From Bradyrhizobium sp. CCBAU 53338 (lineage in GTDB: Bacteria; Pseudomonadota; Alphaproteobacteria; Rhizobiales; Xanthobacteraceae): a DNA stretch of 64,000 bases. The stretch lies in the NCBI RefSeq assembly GCF_015291665.1, contig NZ_CP030048.1:806001-870000 (forward strand). Reading direction: 5' to 3'. Positions within the stretch are counted from its first letter, which is position 1; every line of letters starts with the position of its first letter. This document shows, one piece after another, positions 26,834 to 37,875 of this stretch. The notes under the pieces were generated by a model. That model was given only the letters and a program-made list of their open reading frames with translations. It did no database searches and was not told the origin of the DNA. Position numbers and translations under genes: made by a program.

Positions 26834-27181
26834 GGGTTATCTATGGATGGTGGGGAGCGGTTCGTCTGCTGACATTCAGGTGAGACGGACGATGTGGCTG
26901 GGAAAGCCCGCGTGCTCCGATGATGTCATCTTGCACCTGTTTTGCCCGACGGGTCAAGCAAATTGCGGTTTTTCGGAAAATCGCGGGTGGGTGACCGGCT
27001 CGAGCGCGATGACGATTCATCCCTGGCCTCGCTGCGCTTCAAGCCCTTGATTTCGCTATTGCCGGCTACTGTGCATGGGGTTGTTTTCGACTTTTTGCCT
27101 GAGGGGTGCAAAAATATCAGGGCCGAACGGGACCCGGTCCGACGTTCGCCTTTTCATCAGTCCATTTTCAGGAGGCGCCCC
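26834..27181. other. 348-bp intergenic region without a supported gene
   Basis: It lies between the divergent LLM oxidoreductase and the small 27182 gene. It contains a short hairpin-like CTGTTTTGCCCGACGGGTCA string resembling dispersed Bradyrhizobium repeats, and ends with a strong AGGAGG ribosome site for the downstream gene. An open frame from 26942 runs into that gene, but its first 80 codons lack coding character. I see no RNA gene. Confidence 0.5.
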
Positions 27182-27475
27182 ATGCAGGTTTACAATGTGG
27201 TGAAGTTCAAGGTGAAGTCCGGTGAGGAAGCTGCCTTCCTCGACGCGCACCGGGGCGGCAAGGCGAAATGGCCGGGCCTCGAGCATGGCGTCATCATCAA
27301 GACCGGCGAGCAGACCTTCTGCCTGATCGGCACATGGGCCAGCCAGGATGCGATGGTCGCGGCACGACCCGCGATGATCAAGACCCTCGACGGTTTCAGG
27401 TCGACGCTGGAGGACCAGGGCCAGGGGCGCGGCGTCACGGATGCCGTGTCAGGGGCGGTCGTGCTCGCGTTGTAG
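27182..27475 (+). CDS. Small dimeric alpha/beta-barrel (ABM/YgiN-like) protein
   Basis: 97 aa with a textbook AGGAGG ribosome site 9 bp upstream. MQVYNVVKFKVKSGEEAAFL then GVIIKTGEQTFCLIGTWASQ, DAMVAARPAMIKTLDGFRS suggests the ferredoxin-like fold of antibiotic-biosynthesis-monooxygenase-type proteins (strand-helix-strand, with WASQDAM replacing the usual W/Y...A motif). Function cannot be assigned. Its 3' end faces the ygiQ-family gene 15 bp away. Confidence 0.75.
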   Translation: MQVYNVVKFKVKSGEEAAFLDAHRGGKAKWPGLEHGVIIKTGEQTFCLIGTWASQDAMVAARPAMIKTLDGFRSTLEDQGQGRGVTDAVSGAVVLAL

Positions 27476-27490
27476 CAGACAAGCCGCCAG

Positions 27491-29512
<2,022 letters not shown>

Positions 29513-29794
29513 GGGGCCAAGGCATAGGACTCCGGCCGCTCGAATTCAACCAACGGGCGCGTGAAAGATCGATGTTCCGTAGTCGTTCGGGCACATCTGG
29601 GTCCGCAAACGCCTACCGAACCTCGGCCCCCTGCTTGCCGGCTTTCTCCGTCGGAGGGTGCCGCTGTGCAATTCCAGGAACCATCCGCAACGGCGCACAT
29701 TCTGACCTCAGGGATCGTGGCGGACCCGGCTTGCGCGCGCCGGTGCCCAGGATCCGGATGGCCTCGATATTCGCCTCGGGCGATTGGGGGAGCG

Positions 29795-29959
29795 GTGAGT
29801 ACAGTCATTGAGAATCTGCTGCTGCGAAAGCAGAAGCTGGTGCAAGAGCTCGAGAGGGCGCAGTCTGTCGAGGACCGCGACAAGATCGAGCACCAGCTCG
29901 AGCAGATCAATACCGCGCTGGATTTTCTGGACAGGCCGGGATCGAGAGACGCGCGGTAG
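29795..29959 (+). CDS. Small coiled-coil protein
   Basis: 54 aa from GTG 29795, with GGGGAGCG just upstream. VSTVIENLLLRKQKLVQELE, RAQSVEDRDKIEHQLEQINT, ALDFLD is a charged amphipathic helix pattern with heptad-like Leu/Ile spacing. The frame is open to 29561, but the upstream part (Pro/Arg-rich) looks non-coding. It ends 5 bp before the convergent gntR stop. Function is unknown. Confidence 0.6.
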   Translation: MSTVIENLLLRKQKLVQELERAQSVEDRDKIEHQLEQINTALDFLDRPGSRDAR

Positions 29960-29964
29960 AGCCG

Positions 29965-30645
29965 CTAGTCGACCTTCAGCGTGTCCACCTTCAAGGCCTT
30001 GGCATACACAACGCCCGAATTGGTGATGTGTGTGGTCATCGCCGCTTCGAATGCCGCAAACTCGCCGCGCGCAAACAAATCGAGCAGCTTGCGATGCTCG
30101 TCGAACGACGAACGGGTACGCACGTCGATCGGGGAGGTCAGATTGGTACGCAGTGCCGCCACGCGCCCCGAGACGAGCTGGTAGGATTCGGCGAGATAGC
30201 GATTGCCGCAATGCGCGAACAGGCCCTCGTGAAAGGCTGCGTCGGCACGGCCGTAGGCGATGTTGTCCTTGGCCTCGACCGCCGGCTCCATCGCCGCGAT
30301 TGCTCCGCTCAGCGTCGCGATCGTGCCGTCGCGGTCGTGGCGAAAGGCGAGCTCCGCCGCCTTGGGTTCGAGCGCGATACGAAACGTACACAGCGCGGCG
30401 ATGTCCTCGGCGCTGGGCGTGAACACGAAACTGCCGACCTGCGGCCGGATCACCACGAGCCCCTGCGCCTGCAACTGGCCCATCGCCTCGCGCACGGGCG
30501 TGCGGCTGACGCCGAAGGAATTGGCCACCATCTCCTCGGAGATGGCGGCGCCCAGCGCGAACTCGCCGTCGATGATGGCCTGCCGCAGCCGCAGCATCAC
30601 CCGCTGCGACAGCGATTTCGGCGCATCGAGCTTCAGCGATCGCAT
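29965..30645 (-). CDS. GntR family transcriptional regulator (FadR/FCD subgroup)
   Basis: 226 aa. Winged helix at residues 10-75 with the GntR signature GAAISEEMVANSFGVSRTPV, REAMGQLQAQGLV, then an all-helical FCD ligand domain containing the metal/ligand residues in DAAFHEGLFAHCGNRYL and SFDEHRKLLDLF. It lies 8 bp downstream of the FAD dehydrogenase gene in the same operon. The inverted repeat at 32132 in front of that operon is the obvious operator candidate. Confidence 0.92.
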   Translation of the reverse strand: MRSLKLDAPKSLSQRVMLRLRQAIIDGEFALGAAISEEMVANSFGVSRTPVREAMGQLQAQGLVVIRPQVGSFVFTPSAEDIAALCTFRIALEPKAAELAFRHDRDGTIATLSGAIAAMEPAVEAKDNIAYGRADAAFHEGLFAHCGNRYLAESYQLVSGRVAALRTNLTSPIDVRTRSSFDEHRKLLDLFARGEFAAFEAAMTTHITNSGVVYAKALKVDTLKVD

Positions 30646-30653
30646 GGATGCTC

Positions 30654-32066
30654 TCAGATCACCTTGCCGGGGTTGAGCAGATGGTCGGGATCGAGCGCGG
30701 CCTTCAACGTCCGCATCAAGGCGATCTCAGGCTCGCTGCGGGCATGTCCAAGCCACTTCTTCTTCAGCGTGCCGATGCCGTGCTCGGCCGAGACGCTGCC
30801 GCCAAGCTCGCGCACGAGGCCATAGATGATCGCGTCCATCTCCTCCTTGGGCTGCTGCTCGACCGGAAGGCCCGTGACCCAGGAGACGAGGTGCAGATTG
30901 CCGTCGCCGATATGGCCGTAGTAGACGCTCTCGCAGCCCTTGATGCCATCAGCGAGCGCCGCCTTGCAGCGCGTGGCGAACTCGTCCATCCGCGCCACTG
31001 CAAGGCCGATGTCATAGGAAATGTGCGGTCCCAACACCTGGCCGAACTCGGCGCAGATGTCACGCACGCGCCAGAACGCCTGCGCCTGCGCCAGCGATTG
31101 CGCCACCGCGGCGTCAGCGAGCAGCCCGCGCTCCATCAGCTCTTCGAGCCAGGCCTGGAAACGCGGCGCATCGACGCTCTCGTCGGTGCCCTGTGCCTCG
31201 ACCAGCACGTAGAGACCCTGGCCGGCGGCGACCGGCGGCTTCACGCCGGCGCGCGCGGTGATCACGTCCCAATAGTCCGGCCACATCACCTCGAACGCCG
31301 ACAGCAGCGGACCCAGCCCGCTGCGGGCGGCATCGAGCAGGTCGATCACCGCCGCATAATCCTTCAGCGCGCAGAGCGCGGCCATGGTCGAGCGCGGCTT
31401 CGGAAACAGTTTTAGCACCACGCGGGTGATGATACCGAGCGTGCCTTCCGAACCGATGAAGAGATGCTTCAGATCGTAGCCGGCGTTGTTCTTCATCAGC
31501 TTGTTGAGGGTGGTGATGATGGTGCCGTCAGGCAGTACGACTTCGAGGCCGAGCACCAGCTCGCGCGTCATGCCGTAGCGGATCACGCGGTTGCCGCCGG
31601 CATTGGTGGAGAGATTGCCGCCGATCGCGCAGGAGCCGCGCGAGCCGAGATCGAGCGGAAAGAAGAAGCCGGCTTCGTCCGCGGCCTTCTGAATCGTCTC
31701 CAGCGGCGTACCGGCTTTGACCGTCATCGTCATCGAGGCGCGATCGATCTCCTCGATGCCGGTCATGCGCTCCAGCGAGATCGCGACCCAGCCCGCCTCG
31801 GGCGCGGCGCCGCGGCAAAGCCCGGTCAGGCCGCCCTGCGGCACGAAGGGCAGGCGCGCCCCCCGGCAGGTCAGGATCGCATCGGCAACGCCCTGCGCGT
31901 CGAGCGGTCGGATCACCGCGAGCGGCGTCTGCGGCAGGCTCGCACTCCAGTCGTTGCAATTGCGTGCGGGCACGTCGTCGCCGGTCAGCACGGCCGCAGT
32001 GCCGAGCTTGTCCCGCAAGGCGACGAGCAATGGTTCCGGATGCCCGACGGGGGTCACCATGTTCAT
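30654..32066 (-). CDS. FAD-linked 2-hydroxyacid dehydrogenase (GlcD / D-lactate dehydrogenase type)
   Basis: 470 aa from ATG 32066 (GAGGAGG site 7 bp upstream). The VAO/PCMH FAD-binding domain shows RLPFVPQGGLTGLCRGAAP, GSRGSCAIGGNLSTNAGGN and YGMTRELVLGLEVVLPDG. The C-terminal FAD-oxidase domain has the metal/substrate motif YYGHIGDGNLHLVSW and ends with SAEHGIGTLKKKWL and DPDHLLNPGKVI. It oxidises a D-2-hydroxyacid (lactate, glycolate, hydroxyglutarate or similar). It is co-transcribed with gntR and divergent from a DapA-family aldolase, suggesting one catabolic module. Confidence 0.92.
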   Translation of the reverse strand: MNMVTPVGHPEPLLVALRDKLGTAAVLTGDDVPARNCNDWSASLPQTPLAVIRPLDAQGVADAILTCRGARLPFVPQGGLTGLCRGAAPEAGWVAISLERMTGIEEIDRASMTMTVKAGTPLETIQKAADEAGFFFPLDLGSRGSCAIGGNLSTNAGGNRVIRYGMTRELVLGLEVVLPDGTIITTLNKLMKNNAGYDLKHLFIGSEGTLGIITRVVLKLFPKPRSTMAALCALKDYAAVIDLLDAARSGLGPLLSAFEVMWPDYWDVITARAGVKPPVAAGQGLYVLVEAQGTDESVDAPRFQAWLEELMERGLLADAAVAQSLAQAQAFWRVRDICAEFGQVLGPHISYDIGLAVARMDEFATRCKAALADGIKGCESVYYGHIGDGNLHLVSWVTGLPVEQQPKEEMDAIIYGLVRELGGSVSAEHGIGTLKKKWLGHARSEPEIALMRTLKAALDPDHLLNPGKVI

Positions 32067-32131
32067 GCAAGACCTCCTCGAAATTCGGCTGCGCTCCATG
32101 CGCGCAATGACGGCGGAAAGGATTTGCGTCA

Positions 32132-32154
32132 ATCTTGTATGTAAGGTACAAGAT
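32132..32154. promoter_or_regulatory. GntR-type operator in the dehydrogenase/aldolase divergent region
   Basis: ATCTTGTA-TGTAAGG-TACAAGAT: a perfect 8-bp inverted repeat with a 7-bp centre, 66 bp upstream of the FAD dehydrogenase start and about 90 bp before the aldolase start. TTGTA...TACAA half-sites are of the kind bound by FadR-subgroup GntR proteins, and the encoded GntR gene is in the adjacent operon. Binding is inferred. Confidence 0.75.
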
Positions 32155-32243
32155 GAAAAGTAAAGCAAAAAACAAGGCTCGATAGGCTGTCTCGGTTCGC
32201 TGGAGACCGGGGCTTATTCGTGAGCCGCAACATGGGTGGTGCT

Positions 32244-33128
32244 ATGACGGAGGCGATTCGCGGGTTCTGGGTGGCGTCGGCGACGCCGCTGGCGACGGAT
32301 GGCAGCGTGGACGCCGCCAAGCTGGCTGGTCACGCGAAACACCTCTTCGGCAAGGGCGTCGATGGCGTCGTGCTGTTCGGCACCACCGGCGAGGGGACCT
32401 CCTTCAATGTCGCCGAACGCGTCGCGACCACCGAAGCCGTGCTCAAGGCCGGCGTGCCGGCGGAGCGCATCGGCATTGGCGGCGGTTTCCCTGCTGTCAG
32501 CGACAGCATCGCGCTGACGCGCGCCGTGCTCGGCCTAGGTCTGCGCCACGTGCTGGCTCTGCCGCCCTACTTCGATCGCGGCGTCACGCCTGAAGGCATC
32601 GAGGATGCATTCGCGGCGATCATCGACGGTGTCGCCGACGATCGTCTGCGCGCCTATCTCTATCATATCCCGCAAGTCTCGGGCGTCGCGATCCCGACGG
32701 CGGTCGCCGCGAACTTGCGCAAGCGATACGGCAAGGTGGTCGCGGGCCTGAAGGACTCCAGCGGCGACTTCAAGCAATTCCAGGCGTTCCGCGCGGCGGC
32801 TCCCGAACTCGCGATCACCGTCGGCAACGAAACCGACATTGCGCGCGCGATCGCCGGCGGCGGTGCCGGCACCATCTGCGGCATGGCCAACATCACGCCG
32901 GAACTGGTCAAGGCGATGATCGACGGCAAGGATGTCGAAGCACGCATGCAGGCTGCGGTCGACATCGTGGTGAAGTCACCGTCCTTCCTCGCGACGCTCA
33001 AGGCCATTCTCGCCGCGCAGACCGGCGACGCCGGCTGGTTACGCGTACGGCCGCCGCTGCGCGCGTTGGCTGACGGAGCTGCGCTCAAGGCGAAGCTGGA
33101 CGAACTGACCAGCCCTGCGATCGCCTAG
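32244..33128 (+). CDS. Dihydrodipicolinate synthase/N-acetylneuraminate lyase family aldolase
   Basis: 294 aa TIM-barrel class I aldolase. VVLFGTTGEGTSFNVAERV carries the Thr-Thr pair, AYLYHIPQVSGVAI the catalytic Tyr, and VAGLKDSSGDFKQF the Schiff-base Lys. It is therefore a pyruvate-dependent aldolase or synthase, but its context (FAD hydroxyacid dehydrogenase plus GntR) suggests a catabolic member rather than DapA of lysine synthesis. Starts at GTG 32220, ATG 32232 or ATG 32244 are all possible; GGGTGG precedes the last. Confidence 0.9.
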   Translation: MTEAIRGFWVASATPLATDGSVDAAKLAGHAKHLFGKGVDGVVLFGTTGEGTSFNVAERVATTEAVLKAGVPAERIGIGGGFPAVSDSIALTRAVLGLGLRHVLALPPYFDRGVTPEGIEDAFAAIIDGVADDRLRAYLYHIPQVSGVAIPTAVAANLRKRYGKVVAGLKDSSGDFKQFQAFRAAAPELAITVGNETDIARAIAGGGAGTICGMANITPELVKAMIDGKDVEARMQAAVDIVVKSPSFLATLKAILAAQTGDAGWLRVRPPLRALADGAALKAKLDELTSPAIA

Positions 33129-33135
33129 ACGCGTT

Positions 33136-34365
33136 TCATTCGCCGTGAACCTCCGCGCTGCGCGCCGACATGGCGCGGATTGCGACGAGCGCAGCCGCAA
33201 AGCCGGCCGCGGCACCCACGCCGAGCGCCCAGCGCGGGCCCAGATTGTCCGCCACCCATCCGACGATCGGTGCGCCGATCGGCGTCCCGCCCAGGGCGAC
33301 GCCGAGTCGCAATGCCATCACGCGTCCTCTCATGCGAGCTTCGGTGGAGAGTTGCATCATGGCGTTGGAGGTGTTGGTGACCGTTAGCGCGGCGACGCCG
33401 ATCAGGACCAAGGTGCCTGCAAACAGCCAATAGCTGGGCGCGAGCGCGGCCAGTGTGCATCCGGCGCCAAAGGTTGCGGCTCCCATCAACAACGAGATGA
33501 ACCGCGGCTGGGCGCGCCCTGCGGCCAACAGCGCGCCCGAGATCGTCCCGACCGCCATCGTCGAGGACAAGAGGCCGAAGCCGCGCGCGTCGGTGTGGAA
33601 GACGCTGACTGCCATGGTCGAGATGAAGATCGGAAAATTCAGCCCGAACGTGCCGATCAGGAACAGCATGATCATGATTGCCCTGAGATCGCTGCGCGAC
33701 CAGACGTAACGAAAGCCCTCGGTCATGCCGCCCGGTGCCCGGTGCGCCCGTGCGTTGGGGCGAAGCTCCGAGGTGCGCAGCAAGGCGAGCGAGCAGAGCA
33801 CGGCCATGAAGGATGCGGCGTTGAGCAGGAAAGCCCAGCCCGTACCGATCGAGGCGATGACCATCCCTGCGATCGCTGGTCCGACCATCCGCGCGGCATT
33901 GAACGACGTTGAGTTCAGCGCGATCGCATTGGAAAGCTCGCCGTCGCCTACGAGTTCGGCCACGAAGGTCTGGCGTACCGGGGCATCGAAGGCTGCAGCG
34001 CAGCCGAACAGGAAGGCGAATGCATAGACGTGCCAGAGCTGCACAATTCCGCTGACCGTGAGGAGGCCGAGGACAAGCGCGAGCACGCCCATCGTCGCCT
34101 GGGTCGCGACCAGAAGCCGTCGCTGGTTGAAATGATCGGCCGCAAAACCGGTCCATGGCATCAGCAGGAGCTGCGGCCCGAACTGGAGCGCCATCACGAT
34201 GCCCACGGCTGAAGCGTTGTGCCGGGTCAGCTCGGTGAGAACGAGCCAGTCCTGCGCGGCACGCTGCATCCAAGTCCCGGTGTTGGACACCAGCGCGCCC
34301 GCAGCCCAGACACGGTAATTGTAGTTCCGCAGTGAGCGAAATGTGCCGGGTGTCGCCACGCTCAC
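33136..34365 (-). CDS. MFS exporter (MFS_3 / EntS-like)
   Basis: 409 aa from GTG 34365, with 12 membrane segments. FRSLRNYNYRVWAAGALVSN followed by TGTWMQRAAQDWLVL is the standard start of the enterobactin-exporter-like MFS_3 group, and QTFVAELVGDGELSNAIALN is its mid motif. The GTG overlaps the upstream small membrane gene by 4 bp (GTGA). It is the third gene of a marR-membrane protein-MFS operon; an efflux role for a MarR ligand is likely. The much longer open frame upstream overlaps another gene and is rejected. Confidence 0.87.
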   Translation of the reverse strand: MSVATPGTFRSLRNYNYRVWAAGALVSNTGTWMQRAAQDWLVLTELTRHNASAVGIVMALQFGPQLLLMPWTGFAADHFNQRRLLVATQATMGVLALVLGLLTVSGIVQLWHVYAFAFLFGCAAAFDAPVRQTFVAELVGDGELSNAIALNSTSFNAARMVGPAIAGMVIASIGTGWAFLLNAASFMAVLCSLALLRTSELRPNARAHRAPGGMTEGFRYVWSRSDLRAIMIMLFLIGTFGLNFPIFISTMAVSVFHTDARGFGLLSSTMAVGTISGALLAAGRAQPRFISLLMGAATFGAGCTLAALAPSYWLFAGTLVLIGVAALTVTNTSNAMMQLSTEARMRGRVMALRLGVALGGTPIGAPIVGWVADNLGPRWALGVGAAAGFAAALVAIRAMSARSAEVHGE

Positions 34366-34691
34366 GACCCCGCCGGCGAGTTGCCGCCGTGGAATTGGCC
34401 GAATCGCCGCGCGAGAAAGAGGCTCAAGAGCATCGCGCCGAGCCCGAACGCAACGACATCCTCGGTGTTCAGCAAGGCGAACTCTCCGACACGGCAGACG
34501 AGGAGATAGGCAACGATCACGTTGAGGGAGCCCCACAGCACGTTGATCGTCGACGAGGACAACCCTTCTCCCCGCGGCGTTGCGAACGGGGTCTGGAACG
34601 GCTCCCCGCGCTGGCCGCTCACGAGATGTGGAATGGCGTTCGCAAGAAATGCGCCGCCCCAAAAATAGGAAACGAGATGAAGCGAGTGCAT
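34362..34691 (-). CDS. Small hydrophobic membrane protein
   Basis: 109 aa. It starts MHSLHLVSYFWGGAFLANAI and has membrane segments around residues 5-25, 50-67 (VLWGSLNVIVAYLLVCRVG) and 78-97 (DVVAFGLGAMLLSLFLARRF). I do not recognise the family. It sits between marR and the MFS exporter, overlaps the latter by 4 bp, and is probably an accessory of that system. Confidence 0.75.
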   Translation of the reverse strand: MHSLHLVSYFWGGAFLANAIPHLVSGQRGEPFQTPFATPRGEGLSSSTINVLWGSLNVIVAYLLVCRVGEFALLNTEDVVAFGLGAMLLSLFLARRFGQFHGGNSPAGS

Positions 34692-34734
34692 GCCTGCGCG
34701 CTCCGTGTTGCCAGTGGATCGACGATCGCCCGCG

Positions 34735-35187
34735 TCAGTCGTCGACGAGCCGCTTGAGCAGCGAGACGGCGGCGGTCAATTCGTCCTGTTCCCGTGGTGA
34801 CAGCCGCGCCGAAATGGTGCGGGAGAGCCAGTCCTGACGGGCGGCGCGACCCACGCGAATCCGCTCACGGCACGCTTTGGTCAGCGAGAGAATGGTCTGG
34901 CGACCGTCCTCCGGATCGGGGGCGCCACTGACCAGGCCCGCAGTCAGAAGCGCGGCCACCGCGCTGCTCATCGATTGCGGACGCATCTTTTCGGATCGCG
35001 CCAGGCTCGACACCGTGGCTGGGCCACCCTTTTCCAGCCGCAGCAAGATCGACACCTGGGATGGCGTCAAATCCGAAGGGCCGGCCTGCTCGCGCAACCG
35101 GCGCTTGAGTTTGCCGACCAGCGAACGGAGCTCTTCCGCGAGCGTGCCAGCGCGCGTGGACGGGCGATGGTCCGACGAATTGATCAT
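34735..35187 (-). CDS. MarR family transcriptional regulator
   Basis: 150 aa. Winged helix: LTPSQVSILLRLEKGGPATV, SSLARSEKMRPQSMSSAVAA, then the wing SGAPDPEDGRQTILSLTKAC; C-terminal dimerisation helix LSPREQDELTAAVSLLKRLV. It is the first gene of an operon with a small membrane protein and an MFS exporter. A CATATATG palindrome at 35202-35209, 15 bp upstream of the start, is a candidate operator core. Probably a repressor released by the exported compound. Confidence 0.9.
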   Translation of the reverse strand: MINSSDHRPSTRAGTLAEELRSLVGKLKRRLREQAGPSDLTPSQVSILLRLEKGGPATVSSLARSEKMRPQSMSSAVAALLTAGLVSGAPDPEDGRQTILSLTKACRERIRVGRAARQDWLSRTISARLSPREQDELTAAVSLLKRLVDD

Positions 35188-35550
35188 GGCGGACCGAATG
35201 ACATATATGAAGGTAATCTGTAAAGTCTATCTGCGTTGGTGGCCTGAACAAAATGACGTGAGCGCCGCGGCGGTGAAGGTATGGAGCTCGCGCGCGGCGG
35301 AGCCGTCGTGCGGCATGGCGTCGCGCCGATGCCGTATGGTCAGCATCGACAATGAGCAGATGCGCTTATTGTCGGGCGTGTTCCGACGACGACGTTGCTG
35401 TTCCTGTTCACGAAAGCGTCGCAACTCGATCGCGCCTGCTCTTAGAACGATTCAACACTAGAGCTATTCAAGTCCACACACGGTTCTCTTTACTCGCAGC
35501 CGCTGGTAGATGCGCCAACGTCGATACTGTGACTTGGAAGTGAATCGAAA
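35188..35550. other. Divergent intergenic region marR / TonB receptor
   Basis: 363 bp without a supported gene. It includes CATATATG near the marR start and, at 35442-35454, TTAGAACGATTCA, an imperfect palindrome that loosely resembles the ICE motif bound by Irr-type iron regulators in Bradyrhizobium. Open frames here are antisense extensions of marR. Promoters are not clear by eye. Confidence 0.4.
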
Positions 35551-37875
35551 GTGCGTGCCCTTGTGGATGACCCTCGCGCCAGAGGTCATCGAAATCGCGC
35601 CGGCAGGAGCCGTGCAAGTCTTCTCATCGGGGCGGCCGTGCTGCTCGCCGAATACCCACTGAGCATCACCGTCGCGCAGGCGCAAACGGCGCTGCCGCCG
35701 GTGAATGTGGATGCACCGACCCAGCGGCCGAAACCGTCGCGCGCTTCGCGGCAGTCTCAACGAAGGACACAGGCGGTTCTGCGCCGTGGCCCAACGGCTG
35801 TTCCACCCGCAGCCCCGACACTGTCCGAACGGGCTGCGGCAGACGCGGTGGCACAACAGGCAGCAAGGCTCGGCTATCGCGCGATGCCGAGCGCGTCCAC
35901 GCTGCGTTCGGGCGCATCGCCGCTCGATACCTCGCAATCCGTCAACGTCGTGCCGGCGCAGGTCCTCAAGGACCAGTTGCCGCGCAACATCGACGATGCA
36001 CTGGTCAACATCAGCGGCATCACCCAAACCAATACGCTCGCAGGCACTCAGGACGCGGTGATCCGCCGCGGCTTCGGCGACAACCGCGACGGCTCGATCA
36101 TGCGCAACGGCATGCCTTTGGTGCAAGGGCGCAGCCTGAACGCCGCGGTCGACAGCGTGGAGGTGCTGAAAGGGCCGGCTTCGCTGCTCTACGGCATCAT
36201 GGACCCCGGCGGCATCGTCAACACCATCAGCAAGCGTCCCGAGCTTTACCAGCATGGCTCGGTCACGCTGCTCGGCTCGAGCTACGCGAATAACCGTAAC
36301 GGCGCCGACGGCACACTTGACGTCACCGGTCCGATCGGCGGCGGCGGTCTCGCCTATCGCTTCATCGGCTACGGCGTAAGCGAGGATTATTGGCGCGATT
36401 TCGGCCGCCATCGCGAAATGCTGGTGAACCCGTCGTTCGCCTGGTACGGCGAGACCACAACGGTCCAGCTCACCTATGAGCACCGCGAGTTCATCTATCC
36501 GTTCGACCGCGGCACGGCCTTCGTGAACGGCGCGCCGTTGGCGATCCCGAAGACACGGCGGCTCGACGAGCCCTTCAACAATATGTGGGGCACGTCCGAC
36601 CTGGTGCAGGGCTCGGTCGAGCAGAAGCTCGATGACACCTGGAAGGTCACGGCGGCCTACAGCTACAACACCGAGACCTATAGCGCCAACCAGCTCCGGA
36701 TCACCGGCGTCAATGCCGCGACCGGTGTCGAGACCCGCAGCAACGACGGCACCCACAATTCGCTGAGCAACGTCAGCTACGGCACTTCCTATATGCAGGG
36801 CGACGTCTGGACCGGCGGCTTCCGCAACGAGATCCTGTTCGGCGGCGAGGCGATGTATCGCACGATCGATCGCCGCGATCTCATCCGCCAGGCGACGGCG
36901 AGCTTCAACTTCTACAATCCGGTCTACGGGCTAGTTACGCCGGGCACGACCGTCTCGGCAACCGACAGCGAGCAGACCGACAAGCTCGGCACCCGCGGCT
37001 TCTTCGCCCAGGACACGTTCCATTTGACCAGCTGGCTGTCGGCGGTCGGCGGCGTGCGCTGGATGGAATACGAGCAACTCGCCGGAAAGGGCCGGCCTGT
37101 CTTCGTCACCAATACCAACTTGTCGGGCGACAAGGTGCTGCCGCTCGGCGGCGTCATCGTCAAGCTGAACGAAGAACTCTCCTATTACGTAAGCTATACG
37201 CAGTCGTTGAAGCCGACCTCGACCATCGCGGCATTCACCAGCGGCTTTGTCGTCGACTCCACCATCGCACCCGAGGAGGGAACGCAGTGGGAGACCGGCC
37301 TGAAGTTCGACGTCAACAAGCGGCTGTCGGGCACGTTGGCGATCTACGACATCCAGAAGAAGAACGTACTGGTACTGGATGATGTCGGCGGCGGCAAGTC
37401 AACGGGGCGGGCCTCGGGCGCGGCGCGATCACGCGGTGTCGAGCTGGACGTCACAGGACGGCTGACTGACGAATGGAGCATGATCGGCAGCTATGGCTAT
37501 ACCGATGCGCGGCTGATCAACGATCCCGCGTACGGCAACGCAAAGCTGCTGAACGCCGCGATGAACACGGCGTCGCTCTACCTCGTCTACGATTTCGGCG
37601 AGCGGCTTCCTGGTCGCCTACGGCTCGGCGGCGGCGCACACTATGTCGGCGACCGGCCGGGCGACTCCGCCAACACGTTCTTCCTGCCGGCCTATACTGT
37701 CGCGGATATCTTCGCGACCTACGACACCAAGGTCGACAAGGTGCCCGTGACCTATCAGTTCAACGTCAAGAACCTGTTCGACAAGGTCTACTACACGTCC
37801 ACGACTGGTAACGCCCTGAACGTCGCGATGGGCGATGGTCGGCGTATCTCCTTGTCGGCAACGGTGAAGTTCTAG
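35551..37875 (+). CDS. TonB-dependent siderophore receptor
   Basis: 774 aa outer-membrane beta-barrel. GTG start, basic N-terminus, hydrophobic ASLLIGAAVLLAEYPLSITV and AQA-type cleavage near residue 44, then an Arg/Pro-rich spacer. The plug domain includes LDTSQSVNVVPAQVLKDQLP, SVEVLKGPASLLYGIMDPGG and IVNTISKRP. The 22-strand barrel ends in GDGRRISLSATVKF with the terminal Phe. This is the FhuA/ferrichrome-like siderophore group. The next gene, a PepSY membrane protein, overlaps its stop by one base, a pairing typical of iron-siderophore uptake. Confidence 0.94.
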   Translation: MRALVDDPRARGHRNRAGRSRASLLIGAAVLLAEYPLSITVAQAQTALPPVNVDAPTQRPKPSRASRQSQRRTQAVLRRGPTAVPPAAPTLSERAAADAVAQQAARLGYRAMPSASTLRSGASPLDTSQSVNVVPAQVLKDQLPRNIDDALVNISGITQTNTLAGTQDAVIRRGFGDNRDGSIMRNGMPLVQGRSLNAAVDSVEVLKGPASLLYGIMDPGGIVNTISKRPELYQHGSVTLLGSSYANNRNGADGTLDVTGPIGGGGLAYRFIGYGVSEDYWRDFGRHREMLVNPSFAWYGETTTVQLTYEHREFIYPFDRGTAFVNGAPLAIPKTRRLDEPFNNMWGTSDLVQGSVEQKLDDTWKVTAAYSYNTETYSANQLRITGVNAATGVETRSNDGTHNSLSNVSYGTSYMQGDVWTGGFRNEILFGGEAMYRTIDRRDLIRQATASFNFYNPVYGLVTPGTTVSATDSEQTDKLGTRGFFAQDTFHLTSWLSAVGGVRWMEYEQLAGKGRPVFVTNTNLSGDKVLPLGGVIVKLNEELSYYVSYTQSLKPTSTIAAFTSGFVVDSTIAPEEGTQWETGLKFDVNKRLSGTLAIYDIQKKNVLVLDDVGGGKSTGRASGAARSRGVELDVTGRLTDEWSMIGSYGYTDARLINDPAYGNAKLLNAAMNTASLYLVYDFGERLPGRLRLGGGAHYVGDRPGDSANTFFLPAYTVADIFATYDTKVDKVPVTYQFNVKNLFDKVYYTSTTGNALNVAMGDGRRISLSATVKF

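Noticed and set aside
29561..29794. Upstream extension of the small coiled-coil gene
   Set aside because: Pro/Arg-rich with no helix pattern; GTG 29795 has the only plausible ribosome site.
34380..34662. N-terminal extension of the MFS exporter to 34662
   Set aside because: The extra 99 codons overlap the small membrane gene in another frame and lack membrane or other features; GTG 34365 overlaps that gene by the usual 4 bp.
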